Shown: positions 17,001-24,228 of the stretch, piece after piece
Position numbering within the stretch: the stretch's first letter is position 1
Layout: each line of letters starts with the position of its first letter
Source of the DNA: Sphingomonadales bacterium
GTDB lineage: Bacteria > Pseudomonadota > Alphaproteobacteria > Sphingomonadales > Kordiimonadaceae
Direction of reading: 5' to 3'
DNA: 33,883 nucleotides
Assembly: GCA_011088215.1 (NCBI GenBank)
Contig: JAALKD010000040.1
Coordinates: 1 to 33,883 of the forward strand
Program-made: the position numbers and the translations under genes
The notes under the pieces: model-generated
The model's database searches: none
Told to the model about the DNA's origin: nothing
What the model saw: only the letters and a program-made list of their open reading frames with translations

Positions 17001-17223
17001 TCCAGATGCCACCACCCGATGCGCCAAGATAAAAAGTAGATGGCGCGGCAATGGTTCCTGCCACTGCCGTGACCCGGCCACCGCGCGTGGGGCCTATGTT
17101 TCGGAACTCAAAAGCGCTGTATTTTCCGCCAACATTAACACCGGCGGCAACGGCACCGCCAGATACCGTCAGGGGCAGCGTAAGTGAAACAACAGCGATC
17201 AGAAATAGGAGAAAGTTTTTCAT
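14044..17223 (-). CDS. Secreted Asp-box / VPS10 (sortilin-like) repeat protein
   Basis: A 1059-aa exported protein. The N-terminal signal peptide is MKNFLLFLIAVVSLTLPLTV...AVAAG, and GGGGGTG-like purines precede the ATG. About eleven Asp-box (BNR) hairpins are spaced through residues 70-720, such as KTEDYGTTWHNV, KSIDGGKNWHHI, KSVDGGKTWTTM, RTQDDGLTWETI and MSTDDGDNWTSF. They predict one or two large beta-propellers. After about residue 740 come a beta domain and a helical tail (around 950-1010). Proteins of this layout are common in heterotrophic bacteria and annotated as VPS10/sortilin or glycosyl-hydrolase-like, but no catalytic site can be named. It lies 259 bp downstream of dgcA on the same strand. 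Confidence 0.85.
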   Translation of the reverse strand: MKNFLLFLIAVVSLTLPLTVSGGAVAAGVNVGGKYSAFEFRNIGPTRGGRVTAVAGTIAAPSTFYLGASGGGIWKTEDYGTTWHNVSDGFFATPSIGDIAVAQNDANIIYVGTGSDGLRSNVIEGKGVYKSIDGGKNWHHIGLDKVGQIGAVEIDPTNHNIVYVAAIGQPFNANADRGLYKTADGGRSWEKILFISDEVGITDIELHPSNPNILYASAWKAQRKPWTIISGGEITRDEAGIYKSVDGGASWVKISNGLPTGLVGKIDLATTPADSRVLAALVEAPGKEGGLYWSVDQGQSFKHVSNDKGIQNRPFYYTNIDIGPKNADIVYSNANPLRKSVDGGKTWTTMSVPHGDNHDMWINPDNPDLFIQSNDGGANVTHNGGKTWSGQFNQPTAELYTVDVDDQHPYWLYAGMQDNSTTIAVPSMPPFGAQHTNSYIVNTGGCETGPAVPKPGNHNIVYADCKGKFGVYDKRTGTERSYFVGATNIYGHNPANLEFRFQRVAPVHVSPHDPGTVYHGSQYLHRTQDDGLTWETISPDLTANEPDKQVISGAPITRDITGEEYYSTIYSIQESSIQKGVIWTGANDGPVHVTRDNGATWRDVTPSMPKGGRVDSVAPSPHDPAKAYVSVLRYQLGDPKPYIYRTTNYGRNWKLLSDGRNGIPADYPVRVVRESPDYEGLLFAGTEFGLFMSTDDGDNWTSFQQNLPVTPVTDLKFVRGDLALSTMGRGFWVFDNVTSLGQPAMNSLDDQLIVFEPKDTYRYRQPRGVTRAAGVSAGVPDYPRPRVSIDYYVPAGDRKNIRLDILDSTGDIVNSFYNDGKKPKDKGQDASSNINEKALEMLVAGGTVPSDANASDDEDRDISNTIHDTTLEMDAGLNRFHWDMTHLGPWHKDAKRRFKRGFLTPPGEYQVRIALNGNPAASQSFTLIVDPKLADQGLDAADIEEQATLARQVSDLLSKARKLEAKVIADHDALKKQYADTSREQRSPEVNAEFDRLTAALDILQTPPDVIYPRARLVGQIGYLYNMLNTADQKPGRDAVDRFGQLLREYQAVETDYDP

Positions 17224-17482
17224 AGTGACACCCCCGGAAATTCAAGATTATTCATTAGAAGATACCAGCTAACGCGCTGCCAACAATAAATTTTTAGGGG
17301 CCAGCCATAATTTTTTTTGCGTTTGCCATAACTATCGAAATGCTCGGACGTTATAGATCATGCAAGGCATCCAGGAATTTGTGACGGCCAATGACAGACA
17401 GGATAAAAGCGTTGTTGTCTGGGGCAGCTTGCGGTTCAACGCCTGCACAATTTGAAGATAAATGGGCCAGACCCACCTTCTT

Positions 17483-18475
17483 TTACGGAATGTGCCCACC
17501 CCAAAGTCTTTCATCAAGGCGTGATATTTTTCCGTCTTTTATGGTAAGACCGTATTTCCTATCTTCCCCAAGGAGGGCGGGCGCATCAAGATCCACGTAC
17601 GATGCACCGGTTGCCAGAACCATGGCTGGCGCCATTGCCAGCGAGGTGCCAACCATACAGCCAACCATAATATCAAGTCCTGTCTTGCGAGCACTGTTTG
17701 CCAGGGTAATGGCTCCAGTCAAGCCACCTGTCTTGTCGAGCTTAATGTTTACAACACTGTATAGACCGACCAGTTTTTCAATATCATTTGCAGTATGACA
17801 GGACTCGTCAGCACAAAGCGGTACGGGCAACTCAAGCCCCCGCAATTCCTCGTCACGACCAGCTGGCAGAGGTTGCTCGATCATGACAACACCAAAGTTG
17901 GTCAGGGATGGCGCAATCCGGTTTAGGAGGTCGATGGTCCAGCTTTCGTTTGCGTCAATCAAAATTTTGGAATGGGATGCGTGTTTGTGAACGGCAGCTA
18001 GCCTGCTCAATACATGTTCCTCGTTTAGCTTGACTTTAAGCATGGGGAAATCGCGGAGCTTCGAAGCGGCTAAGCCCATATTTTCAGGGCTATCGATACT
18101 GATGGTTTGGACCGAACAAACGCTGTCCGGATAGGCAAGCCTCAGCAAATTACTCACTGTTGTCTTTTTCTGTTTGGCCTCAAGGTCCCACAAAGCGCAA
18201 TCAACAGCGTTTCGCGCGGCACCTGCAGGTAGCAAGTTAATCAGGCTTTGACGCGTTGCCCCGGCACAGATCTGACCAGACACACTTTTTAGCTGTCGAT
18301 ACACACTGTCGATGGTTTCACCGTATCTTGCGGTGGGAACCGATTCTCCCCGGCCCAACTTTCCGTTACAGCTTAATTTAACCTTGATGACATGAGTTTC
18401 AGTTCTCGATCCATGGGCAATTACGAAAGGTTCTTTCAGTGCCCACGTTTCTCTGGAAATTTCCAGCGTCATCAT
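17483..18475 (-). CDS. dgcA: N-acetyl-D-Glu racemase / dipeptide epimerase (enolase superfamily)
   Basis: A 330-aa cytoplasmic enzyme of the mandelate-racemase/enolase group. The acid-base lysines are in LKVKL (Lys147, Lys149) and IKLDKTGG (Lys245). Metal ligands are Asp174 (DANE), Glu200 (EQP) and Asp223 (ADES). MVGTSLAMAPA matches the specificity loop of dipeptide epimerases. Its ATG overlaps the dgcN stop by ATGA, so the two are translationally coupled. In known DgcN-DgcA pairs, DgcA racemises N-acetyl-D-Glu to the L form after DgcN acetylates D-Glu. By sequence alone an L-Ala-D/L-Glu epimerase is equally possible; the partner gene tips the call. Confidence 0.8.
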   Translation of the reverse strand: MMTLEISRETWALKEPFVIAHGSRTETHVIKVKLSCNGKLGRGESVPTARYGETIDSVYRQLKSVSGQICAGATRQSLINLLPAGAARNAVDCALWDLEAKQKKTTVSNLLRLAYPDSVCSVQTISIDSPENMGLAASKLRDFPMLKVKLNEEHVLSRLAAVHKHASHSKILIDANESWTIDLLNRIAPSLTNFGVVMIEQPLPAGRDEELRGLELPVPLCADESCHTANDIEKLVGLYSVVNIKLDKTGGLTGAITLANSARKTGLDIMVGCMVGTSLAMAPAMVLATGASYVDLDAPALLGEDRKYGLTIKDGKISRLDERLWGGHIP

Positions 18476-19473
18476 GCCGCCGGTAGGCTTTCGACCAGGG
18501 ACGCTGTCCCGGTTATCATCGGATCAAAACAAGGCACGGAGAATTCTTTTTCAAGCTTTGCCATTTCCTTGAGACCTTCCTGTTTGCCAATCATTCTGCA
18601 GTTAAGTGAAATGCCTGCCAGCTTAACGTTTGGATTGGTAAGGCTTGCCATCCGTAGATTGAGATCAATACACTGTTCCAAACTGGGAATGTTGTAGTGA
18701 GACAGGTCTTTTATTTTTTTTCGCCCCGCCTCATGACACATTATGAGTAAATCCGGCTGTGCTCCATGTAACAAACCTGCGCTGACCCCCGCAAATGACG
18801 GATTAAACAAAGACCCCTGCCCCTCAATGATGTCCCAATGGTCGTCCTTATTGTCAGGAGTCAATTGTTCCACGGCACCGGCGATAAAATCTGCAGCAAT
18901 CGCATCTATGCAAATGCCCGAGCCTGCAATCATAAGACCCGTCTGCCCTGTTGCTCTATAGTCCGCGTCGACCCCTCTGGTCTTCATTTCCTTTTCTATG
19001 GCAAGAGATGTATACACTTTGCCCACTGAACAATCCGTTCCAACAGTGAGCAATCGCCTGCCACTTCGTTGAAAGCCTTTTCCCGTCTGTAGATCACTTT
19101 CATAGTGACGAACGTCATGCAGTTTACTGCCGAATTTTTCAGCAGCCCGCCGAACCTCGGGGATGTCGGATAGCTTTTGATGCAGGCCGCACGCAACATC
19201 CATTCCCTTCCCTAGCGCTTCAATTATATAGGGTATCCAGCTTTTTGAGATAATCCCGCCGCTGTTGGCGAGGCCAAGAATCAAAGTGCGGGCACCAGCG
19301 GCAACTGCAGCGTCCATCGACAACTTTTTCAGACCAACGGATAAATTGCACGATGAACCTGAAGTCTCCCCCACGCAGAGCTCCGGACGCCATTCGGCAA
19401 TGCCACGAGACATTTTGATCGCCAATGGTATTGAATTTCTCGATTTTTTTTTAATGAAAAGAATTTTGTGCAC
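18472..19473 (-). CDS. dgcN: DUF1611-family D-glutamate N-acetyltransferase
   Basis: A 333-aa cytoplasmic protein. The GTG at 19473 follows a ctggag site. The early motif GIAEWRPELCVGE, the P-loop-like GTDCSVGK (residues 145-152), ATGQTGLMIAGSGI, IEGQGSLFNPSFAGVSAGLLHG and MCHEAGR are characteristic of the DUF1611 family. A member acting with DgcA was characterised as D-Glu N-acetyltransferase DgcN in marine bacteria. It is the first gene of the pair with dgcA and is divergent from a LysR gene. A run of nine A residues lies at codons 8-10 of the coding strand (19444-19452). The N-terminus is slightly shorter than in homologues I recall. Confidence 0.8.
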   Translation of the reverse strand: MHKILFIKKKSRNSIPLAIKMSRGIAEWRPELCVGETSGSSCNLSVGLKKLSMDAAVAAGARTLILGLANSGGIISKSWIPYIIEALGKGMDVACGLHQKLSDIPEVRRAAEKFGSKLHDVRHYESDLQTGKGFQRSGRRLLTVGTDCSVGKVYTSLAIEKEMKTRGVDADYRATGQTGLMIAGSGICIDAIAADFIAGAVEQLTPDNKDDHWDIIEGQGSLFNPSFAGVSAGLLHGAQPDLLIMCHEAGRKKIKDLSHYNIPSLEQCIDLNLRMASLTNPNVKLAGISLNCRMIGKQEGLKEMAKLEKEFSVPCFDPMITGTASLVESLPAA

Positions 19474-19521
19474 TATAACTCCAGTTTATGGTCTGTGAGT
19501 GTTTTACCATAATGAGGTGTG

Positions 19522-19536
19522 CTATTGGCTCAATAG
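19522..19536. promoter_or_regulatory. Candidate LysR (T-N11-A) operator before dgcN
   Basis: CTATTG-GCT-CAATAG is a perfect 6-bp dyad with a 3-bp spacer. Its inner 13 bases form the LysR-type T-N11-A box. It lies 49 bp upstream of the dgcN start, in the divergent space shared with the LysR gene at 19996. Confidence 0.5.
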
Positions 19537-19648
19537 GCCGTTGTTTTCCGCCCTCGCCTAAATTAATTATCTGTCATGACCAACGGAGTTTCATGGTTTT
19601 TAGTTTAGTCCGCTTGGCCTTGTAGGTAAGCATGGAGAGGAATCATAG

Positions 19649-19699
19649 ATGCAATTTCTCTTGCCGTCATCCGTGATGAAATATATCAACCAATGGTAA
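19649..19699 (+). CDS. Candidate 16-codon leader ORF upstream of the LysR gene
   Basis: ATG at 19649 is preceded by ggagagg with 8 bases of spacing. It encodes MQFLLPSSVMKYINQW and then TAA, and a terminator-like hairpin begins two bases after the stop. The order ribosome binding site, short ORF, hairpin, T-rich tract resembles a leader-peptide attenuator. There is no run of a single amino acid to suggest what it would sense. It may be chance. Confidence 0.25.
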   Translation: MQFLLPSSVMKYINQW

Positions 19700-19700
19700 G

Positions 19701-19733
19701 TATGGGGGTATTATGAAACCCCATAACTTTTTT
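19701..19733 (+). terminator. Terminator-like hairpin in the dgcN-LysR intergenic region
   Basis: tatgggg at 19701-19707 pairs with ccccata at 19719-19725, with an 11-nt loop, followed by acttttttat. It faces the LysR gene, 263 bp upstream of its start, so it would end a short leader RNA. Confidence 0.5.
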
Positions 19734-19995
19734 ATATCTTTTTAGGAAAATTAAACTATCTTTCCTAAGTAAGTCCGTTGAAGATTTCAGAATGAAGCTG
19801 CATTTCACTATCTGTAGGCAGCTCGAAATTAATTTTTTCAACACGGAAACACAACTTGTTATGCGCCCTCAGTTTGTACGGCTTAAAGGAAGCTTGTGTG
19901 AATTTTCAACACGCTGGGGAGCTTAAGGTGAGCAATGGCCTTACGGTTTTTTGCTGATCCATGTTGTTCGTAGCGGCTTGCGATAGGAGGGGTCG

Positions 19996-20913
19996 ATGCG
20001 ATATCGTCAGATTGAGGTTTTTTTTTCAATCATGACACAAGGTACAGTGACTGCTGCGGCGAAAAGCCTCAACATCACGCAGCCATCAGTGACAGCTACC
20101 TTGAAACAAGCTGAGGGCGAACTTGGGTTTGATTTGTTTGTCCGCCGGCGAGGCCGTTTGGTTCCAACACTTGAAGCGCGGAGGTTGTTTGACGAAGTAG
20201 CGCGTGCCCACCGTTCGCTAGAAACGATCGAGCAGCTTGCGAGCCGACTGAAGGAAGGCAAGTTGGGCCACATGCGTATTGCGGCTACGCCAACATTGGG
20301 CTTGCAGGTGCTTCCTGAGGCAGTGGCGCGGTTCAGCCTAAAGTCTGAAGGCTATTCGTTCGAGGTCACGACGCAACATAGTGGCGAAATTATAGCCAAC
20401 CTTGATGAAAGGTCTGGCCGGTACGACCTCGGTTTTACTTTTGGTGCGCGTGGGTACGATGGATTAGCGGTGCGCCGTGTTGGCTCGGCACCCCTCATGT
20501 GTCTGGTGCCTGCAAACTGGAATGATGCGGGAGATGGTCGTTTCAGCCCAGATCTGTTTCGGGATTTCCCCGTTATCGCCACACTGGAACATGAACCTGT
20601 AGGTGCGGCCGCCAAAGCACTTTTTGTTCGATACGGAGTCACGCCAAAGATTGTGGCGAATGTGCACTCTCTTCAGGTGGCTGCCTCTCTCGTTAAACGT
20701 CGTGTTGGTCTGGCCATTCTTGATGCGCTGACGGTCTACAGTATTCTGGAAACACCCGGTGCGCATCAATTGGCCGCCTATCCAATACCTGATGCCAAAC
20801 CGCTACCAGTTACGGCCGTATTTTCCGAGCAACGGATGTTGACCGCACCGGCGGAAAAATTCGTAAAAGACTTCAAAGCTGCGCTGGCTGATCAGGCTAT
20901 TCCAAAGGCTTAA
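19996..20913 (+). CDS. LysR-family transcriptional regulator
   Basis: A 305-aa regulator. gataggagggg lies five bases before the ATG. Residues 3-62 form the LysR winged HTH (YRQIEVFFSIMTQGTVTAAAKSLNITQPSVTATLKQAE, then LGFDLFVRR). Residues 90-295 form the periplasmic-binding-like effector domain (GHMRIAATPTLGLQVLPEAVARF). It is divergent from dgcN-dgcA. In marine bacteria a LysR-type protein, DgcR, controls dgcN-dgcA in response to D-Glu, so this is a likely functional counterpart (inference). It could also control the M20 gene 117 bp downstream on the same strand. Confidence 0.9.
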   Translation: MRYRQIEVFFSIMTQGTVTAAAKSLNITQPSVTATLKQAEGELGFDLFVRRRGRLVPTLEARRLFDEVARAHRSLETIEQLASRLKEGKLGHMRIAATPTLGLQVLPEAVARFSLKSEGYSFEVTTQHSGEIIANLDERSGRYDLGFTFGARGYDGLAVRRVGSAPLMCLVPANWNDAGDGRFSPDLFRDFPVIATLEHEPVGAAAKALFVRYGVTPKIVANVHSLQVAASLVKRRVGLAILDALTVYSILETPGAHQLAAYPIPDAKPLPVTAVFSEQRMLTAPAEKFVKDFKAALADQAIPKA

Positions 20914-21023
20914 AATAGATAAAATTTGTCAAACGATTAGACGGGTTTATAGGGCTAATACTTTCTTGTGTCTGTATGGGGCCCGGGCTTAAGCTGGAAC
21001 GGCATTCAATAGAAAATAGGCTT

Positions 21024-21152
21024 TAAGAACATGCAACGCTTTTTTGTATCTGTCCCAAGCAAGATGCTAGCTGTGGCTTGTATCAGTGTGGGTGTAGTGG
21101 CATCCACGTTTATTAACCTCCACGCACAAGAACACCAAGCCATCACCCCGGC
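21024..21152 (+). repeat. 129-bp tandem duplication, first copy
   Basis: The unit starts taagaacatgcaacgc and ends catcaccccggc. It is identical base for base to the next 129 bases. It includes the ATG and the whole signal peptide of the M20 gene. Confidence 0.97.
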
Positions 21153-22452
21153 TAAGAACATGCAACGCTTTTTTGTATCTGTCCCAAGCAAGATGCTAGC
21201 TGTGGCTTGTATCAGTGTGGGTGTAGTGGCATCCACGTTTATTAACCTCCACGCACAAGAACACCAAGCCATCACCCCGGCAATGCAGGCAACCATTGAA
21301 GCAATTGCAGCCAACGACCAGGTAGATAAGGCTGTACGCTTTGCACGAGATGATGAAGCCAACATGCTGAAAAGGTTGGTGGAATTGAATGAAATTCCCG
21401 CTCCTCCCTTTGGTGAGGAAAAACGCGCTCTTCGTTTCGCGGAATTGCTACGTAACGCAGGCCTTGAACAGGTGGAAATTGATGAGATTGGCAATGTTAT
21501 AGGCAGGCGAAAAGGCAGCGGTAGCGGTAAGGTAGTTGCACTGGGCGCGCACCTGGATACAGTTTTTCCTATTGAAACAGATGTTACGGTAAAAGTGGAG
21601 AATGGCCGTTATACTGCGCCCGGAATAGGCGACAATACTCGTGGCCTGGTAACCTTGTTGGCCGTATTGCGGGCAATGGAAGCAGCCGAAATTGAAACCA
21701 AAGCGGATATACTCTTTATTGCTAATGTCGGTGAAGAAGGCCTAGGGGACCTACGCGGCGTTAAGCATTTATTCCGGAAAGGTGGACTAAGCATTGATAG
21801 ATGGATTTCCATCGATGGCGGCAGTGTTAACTGGTTGATATATGGCGGTGTAGGATCCATTCGCTACCGTGTAACATTCAAAGGCCCAGGTGGTCATTCA
21901 TGGGGCGCATTTGGCACCGGCAACACCCATCACGCGCTTGGCCGGGGAATTGCCAAATTCGCGCAAGATGCTGTTGAGGTGACTGCTAGCGGCGAGAAGG
22001 TCAGCTTCAACATAGGGCGCATCGGAGGCGGGACATCTATCAATTCTGTACCGTTCGAGTCCTGGATGGAAGTGGATATGCGTTCCGGGGATGTCGAAAA
22101 ACTCGCGGAAATGGACGCGGTCTTCCATAATGCGATGCAAACCGCTCTTTCACAAGAAAATGCATGGCGTACAGAAGGCGATGCATTGACAATTGATGTA
22201 AAAAGGGTCGGGCTACGCCCAGCGGGTCTTGGTGATGCATCTTCAAGGATCGTCCAGAGCGCCATGGCGTCGATGGCGTTCCTGGGTATAAAGCCAGAGC
22301 TTACAATCAGTTCGACCGATTCAAATATCCCGATTTCCATGGGTGTACCTGCTGTTACCCTAAGTCGGGGTGGCAACGGTGGTGATGCGCATGCATTGAC
22401 TGAATGGTGGCAGGCACTTGGCGGTGCAGGTTGCTATGTTTACCCTGCTTGA
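21031..22452 (+). CDS. Exported M20-family metallopeptidase with duplicated signal peptide and shifted C-terminus
   Basis: A 473-aa predicted periplasmic zinc amidohydrolase. The signal peptide MQRFFVSVPSKMLAVACISV...HAQ occurs twice in tandem; starting at 21160 would give a 430-aa precursor with one copy. Catalytic elements are GAHLDTVFP (His174), GIGDNTRG (Asp201), NVGEEGLGD (Glu235, Glu236), the dimerisation segment FKGPGGHSWGAFG, and late SSTDSNIPISMGVPAVT and GGDAHALTEWW. After EWWQ the frame reads ALGGAGCYVYPA and stops. The +1 frame at 22415-22477 instead reads HLAVQVAMFTLLEQAEL, which is what M20 proteins normally carry. One base is apparently lost near 22411-22414. It may still fold, since all metal ligands are upstream. 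Substrate unknown, probably peptides. Confidence 0.8.
   Translation: MQRFFVSVPSKMLAVACISVGVVASTFINLHAQEHQAITPAKNMQRFFVSVPSKMLAVACISVGVVASTFINLHAQEHQAITPAMQATIEAIAANDQVDKAVRFARDDEANMLKRLVELNEIPAPPFGEEKRALRFAELLRNAGLEQVEIDEIGNVIGRRKGSGSGKVVALGAHLDTVFPIETDVTVKVENGRYTAPGIGDNTRGLVTLLAVLRAMEAAEIETKADILFIANVGEEGLGDLRGVKHLFRKGGLSIDRWISIDGGSVNWLIYGGVGSIRYRVTFKGPGGHSWGAFGTGNTHHALGRGIAKFAQDAVEVTASGEKVSFNIGRIGGGTSINSVPFESWMEVDMRSGDVEKLAEMDAVFHNAMQTALSQENAWRTEGDALTIDVKRVGLRPAGLGDASSRIVQSAMASMAFLGIKPELTISSTDSNIPISMGVPAVTLSRGGNGGDAHALTEWWQALGGAGCYVYPA
21153..21281 (+). repeat. 129-bp tandem duplication, second copy
   Basis: An exact copy of 21024-21152. The length is 43 codons, so the reading frame is kept and a second ATG at 21160 begins an identical signal peptide. 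Confidence 0.97.
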
Positions 22453-22558
22453 GCAAGCTGAGTTAGTGTCACAGTAAGCCGGTGTTTTGCCATTTGTGAC
22501 TTTGCAATATTCTTGTGCAGGTCAATGAATTTAAGTTAATTTTTGAGAGGCCATGTTG

Positions 22559-22587
22559 AAGCTCGGAGAATACAACTCTCCGAGCTT
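22559..22587. terminator. Bidirectional hairpin terminator between M20 and capA
   Basis: aagctcggaga and tctccgagctt form a perfect 11-bp stem with a 7-nt loop, between the converging M20 (+) and CapA-family (-) genes. The T content after the stem is modest (tcgatttgtt). Confidence 0.6.
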
Positions 22588-22621
22588 TCGATTTGTTACA
22601 GTTGGTTTGGAAATGAAATTC

Positions 22622-24006
22622 CTACTCAAGGTCTACATACCCGATTCCGTTACGTAAAGTGATCCGTGTACCGAAAGGTGCTGAGCGGGCTTGCAAGTCT
22701 CCGATAATTTTTTCCGCCAGCTTTTTCTCCGCCAAAATTGGCCGCCCTCTTACGCTTGTTGGCAAACCGTGACCGAGAGAAATCGGAACCAACTTTACTT
22801 CAACGAGCTTACCGTTTTTCCAACGCGGGAAGGCCGTTATCGCTTCCCATATCTCCGGATTGGCGGGAAAGCCTGAAGCATCATTATTGTACCGCTTGGC
22901 GTTAAAATCTGCCACATGATGGTGATCTTCTAGATCGTATCTTTCATAGTTTTCTGACGGCAGCCTCAGCAGTGTTTCATTCTGAAAGATAAAGTCCCCT
23001 AGGCTATAGAAAATTGGCTTTTCCTTGTAGACTTCGATGCCTCGTAATACATGGGGACCGTGCCCGACGAAGACATCAGCGCCCGCATCTACCATTCTCC
23101 TGGCAAAATCAGGGATGAAATCTGCAGGTGTTTCACGGTTTCCCTTCCATTCATGAGCATGGGCAGTCACTATAACAATGTCTGCAAGCCGTTTGGCATT
23201 GTTAACGACAGCGGATATATCGGCCACATCTCCCTCATTCAGAGTTGTTTCAACTCTGGGTTCGTTCCCAAGTGCAAATTTTTCACCGAATACTCTGAAC
23301 TCGTTTGGGTTTTTTCATTGTAACCTCTAGGCATTCCATCCTGATCGCGAAAAAGGCCAAGTTTTTGTGCGATAAATCTAAGACTGTCTAATTCTGCTTT
23401 AGGTAGGAAATGCTTCTTGTCATAACCGATCGGATTTAATCCTGGCCGAGCTGGTACATTATCCCTAGAACGGCCTGCCCGCATATGATTGGCAAAAGTG
23501 GAAGCGACAGAAATTAGCGCCACACGAACCCTCGGTGTTTCGAGAAACTTTGCTTCACGGGCTTCGGCAAGGCTCTCGCCCACACCTGCCTGCACCAGAC
23601 CAGCTTCCCTTACATACATGGTTGTCAACCGTTGTCCCTCGACACCATAGTCGCCCGTGTGATTGTTAGCGCGAGCAACCATATCGAACCCGGCCCAAGT
23701 AACATCGTTTACAAGTGATGGATCGGCCCGCATCCAAGTACCGCCGCTGGTCGCCATCGGATAGGGTTCATAATCATGAAAAAGTATTTCCAGGTTGGTG
23801 AATGCAGCATCCGCTGAGCGAATCATCTCAATTAGATCTAAAAATTCTTTTTCTTTATAGACGCTTAGGCGACGAGTAATGATTGAATCGCCCGTCAGGG
23901 CCATAGTGAACTCGCCTTCGTCTGGCAGAGCATGCTGGGCAAATGCCTGCTGAAACAACACAAAGGGTAACAATAAAAACAACCCTGCTCTAAGAATGTT
24001 TCTCAT
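22622..24006 (-). pseudogene. CapA-family (poly-gamma-glutamate capsule type) protein, frameshifted
   Basis: Two adjoining frames make one CapA-like protein. The first part (from ATG 24006, GGAG nine bases upstream; ATG 24021 is an alternative) has a signal peptide RNILRAGLFLLLPFVLFQQAFAQ and then FTMALTGDSIITRR, AFTNLEILFHD and DMVARANNHTGDYG, the metallophosphatase-like motifs of this family. It ends at the TGA before 23239. The second part resumes FRVFGEKFALGNEPRVETT, IVTAHAHEW, DVFVGHGPHVLRGIEVY and IFYSLGDFIF, ending at 22622. One extra A in the A6 run (T6 at 23310-23315 on +) would join YNEK to NPNEFRVFGEKF. It is either a pseudogene, a slippage-controlled gene or a base-calling error. 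Confidence 0.8.
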
Positions 24007-24191
24007 GAAATAGTTCTCCATCAACCTTGTTGGTATTTACGGATACTCTGTATTCTGGACTAAAGTACTCATTGGTCAGGTTTGCCCGGTTTACAGACAA
24101 CAGATGCGCGGCGGAGTCAGCGCATGTCCGGGCTTTTTCCCTGTCATCCAATCCCTGTCAGTTTGGATGCAATTAGCGCCGCTGCGAAGGT

Positions 24192-24226
24192 GGCCCGGTG
24201 AACATCGTTTCATCGGGCCTGTTTTT
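24192..24226. repeat. Hairpin downstream of the AbgB-like gene
   Basis: ggcccggtga (24192-24201) pairs with tcatcgggcc (24210-24219) with one G-T mismatch. It is followed on the + strand by tgttttttctt, so the U-run faces away from the minus-strand genes on both sides. It may still end the minus transcript as a simple stem. Confidence 0.5.
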
Positions 24227-24228
24227 TC

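Larger units (their letters stand above)
19474..19995. other. Divergent regulatory region between dgcN and LysR
   Basis: 522 bp with no full-size gene. It holds the T-N11-A dyad, the candidate leader ORF and the hairpin listed separately. The remainder (19734-19990) is AT-rich and probably carries the LysR promoter. I could not fix -35 and -10 boxes with confidence. Confidence 0.5.
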
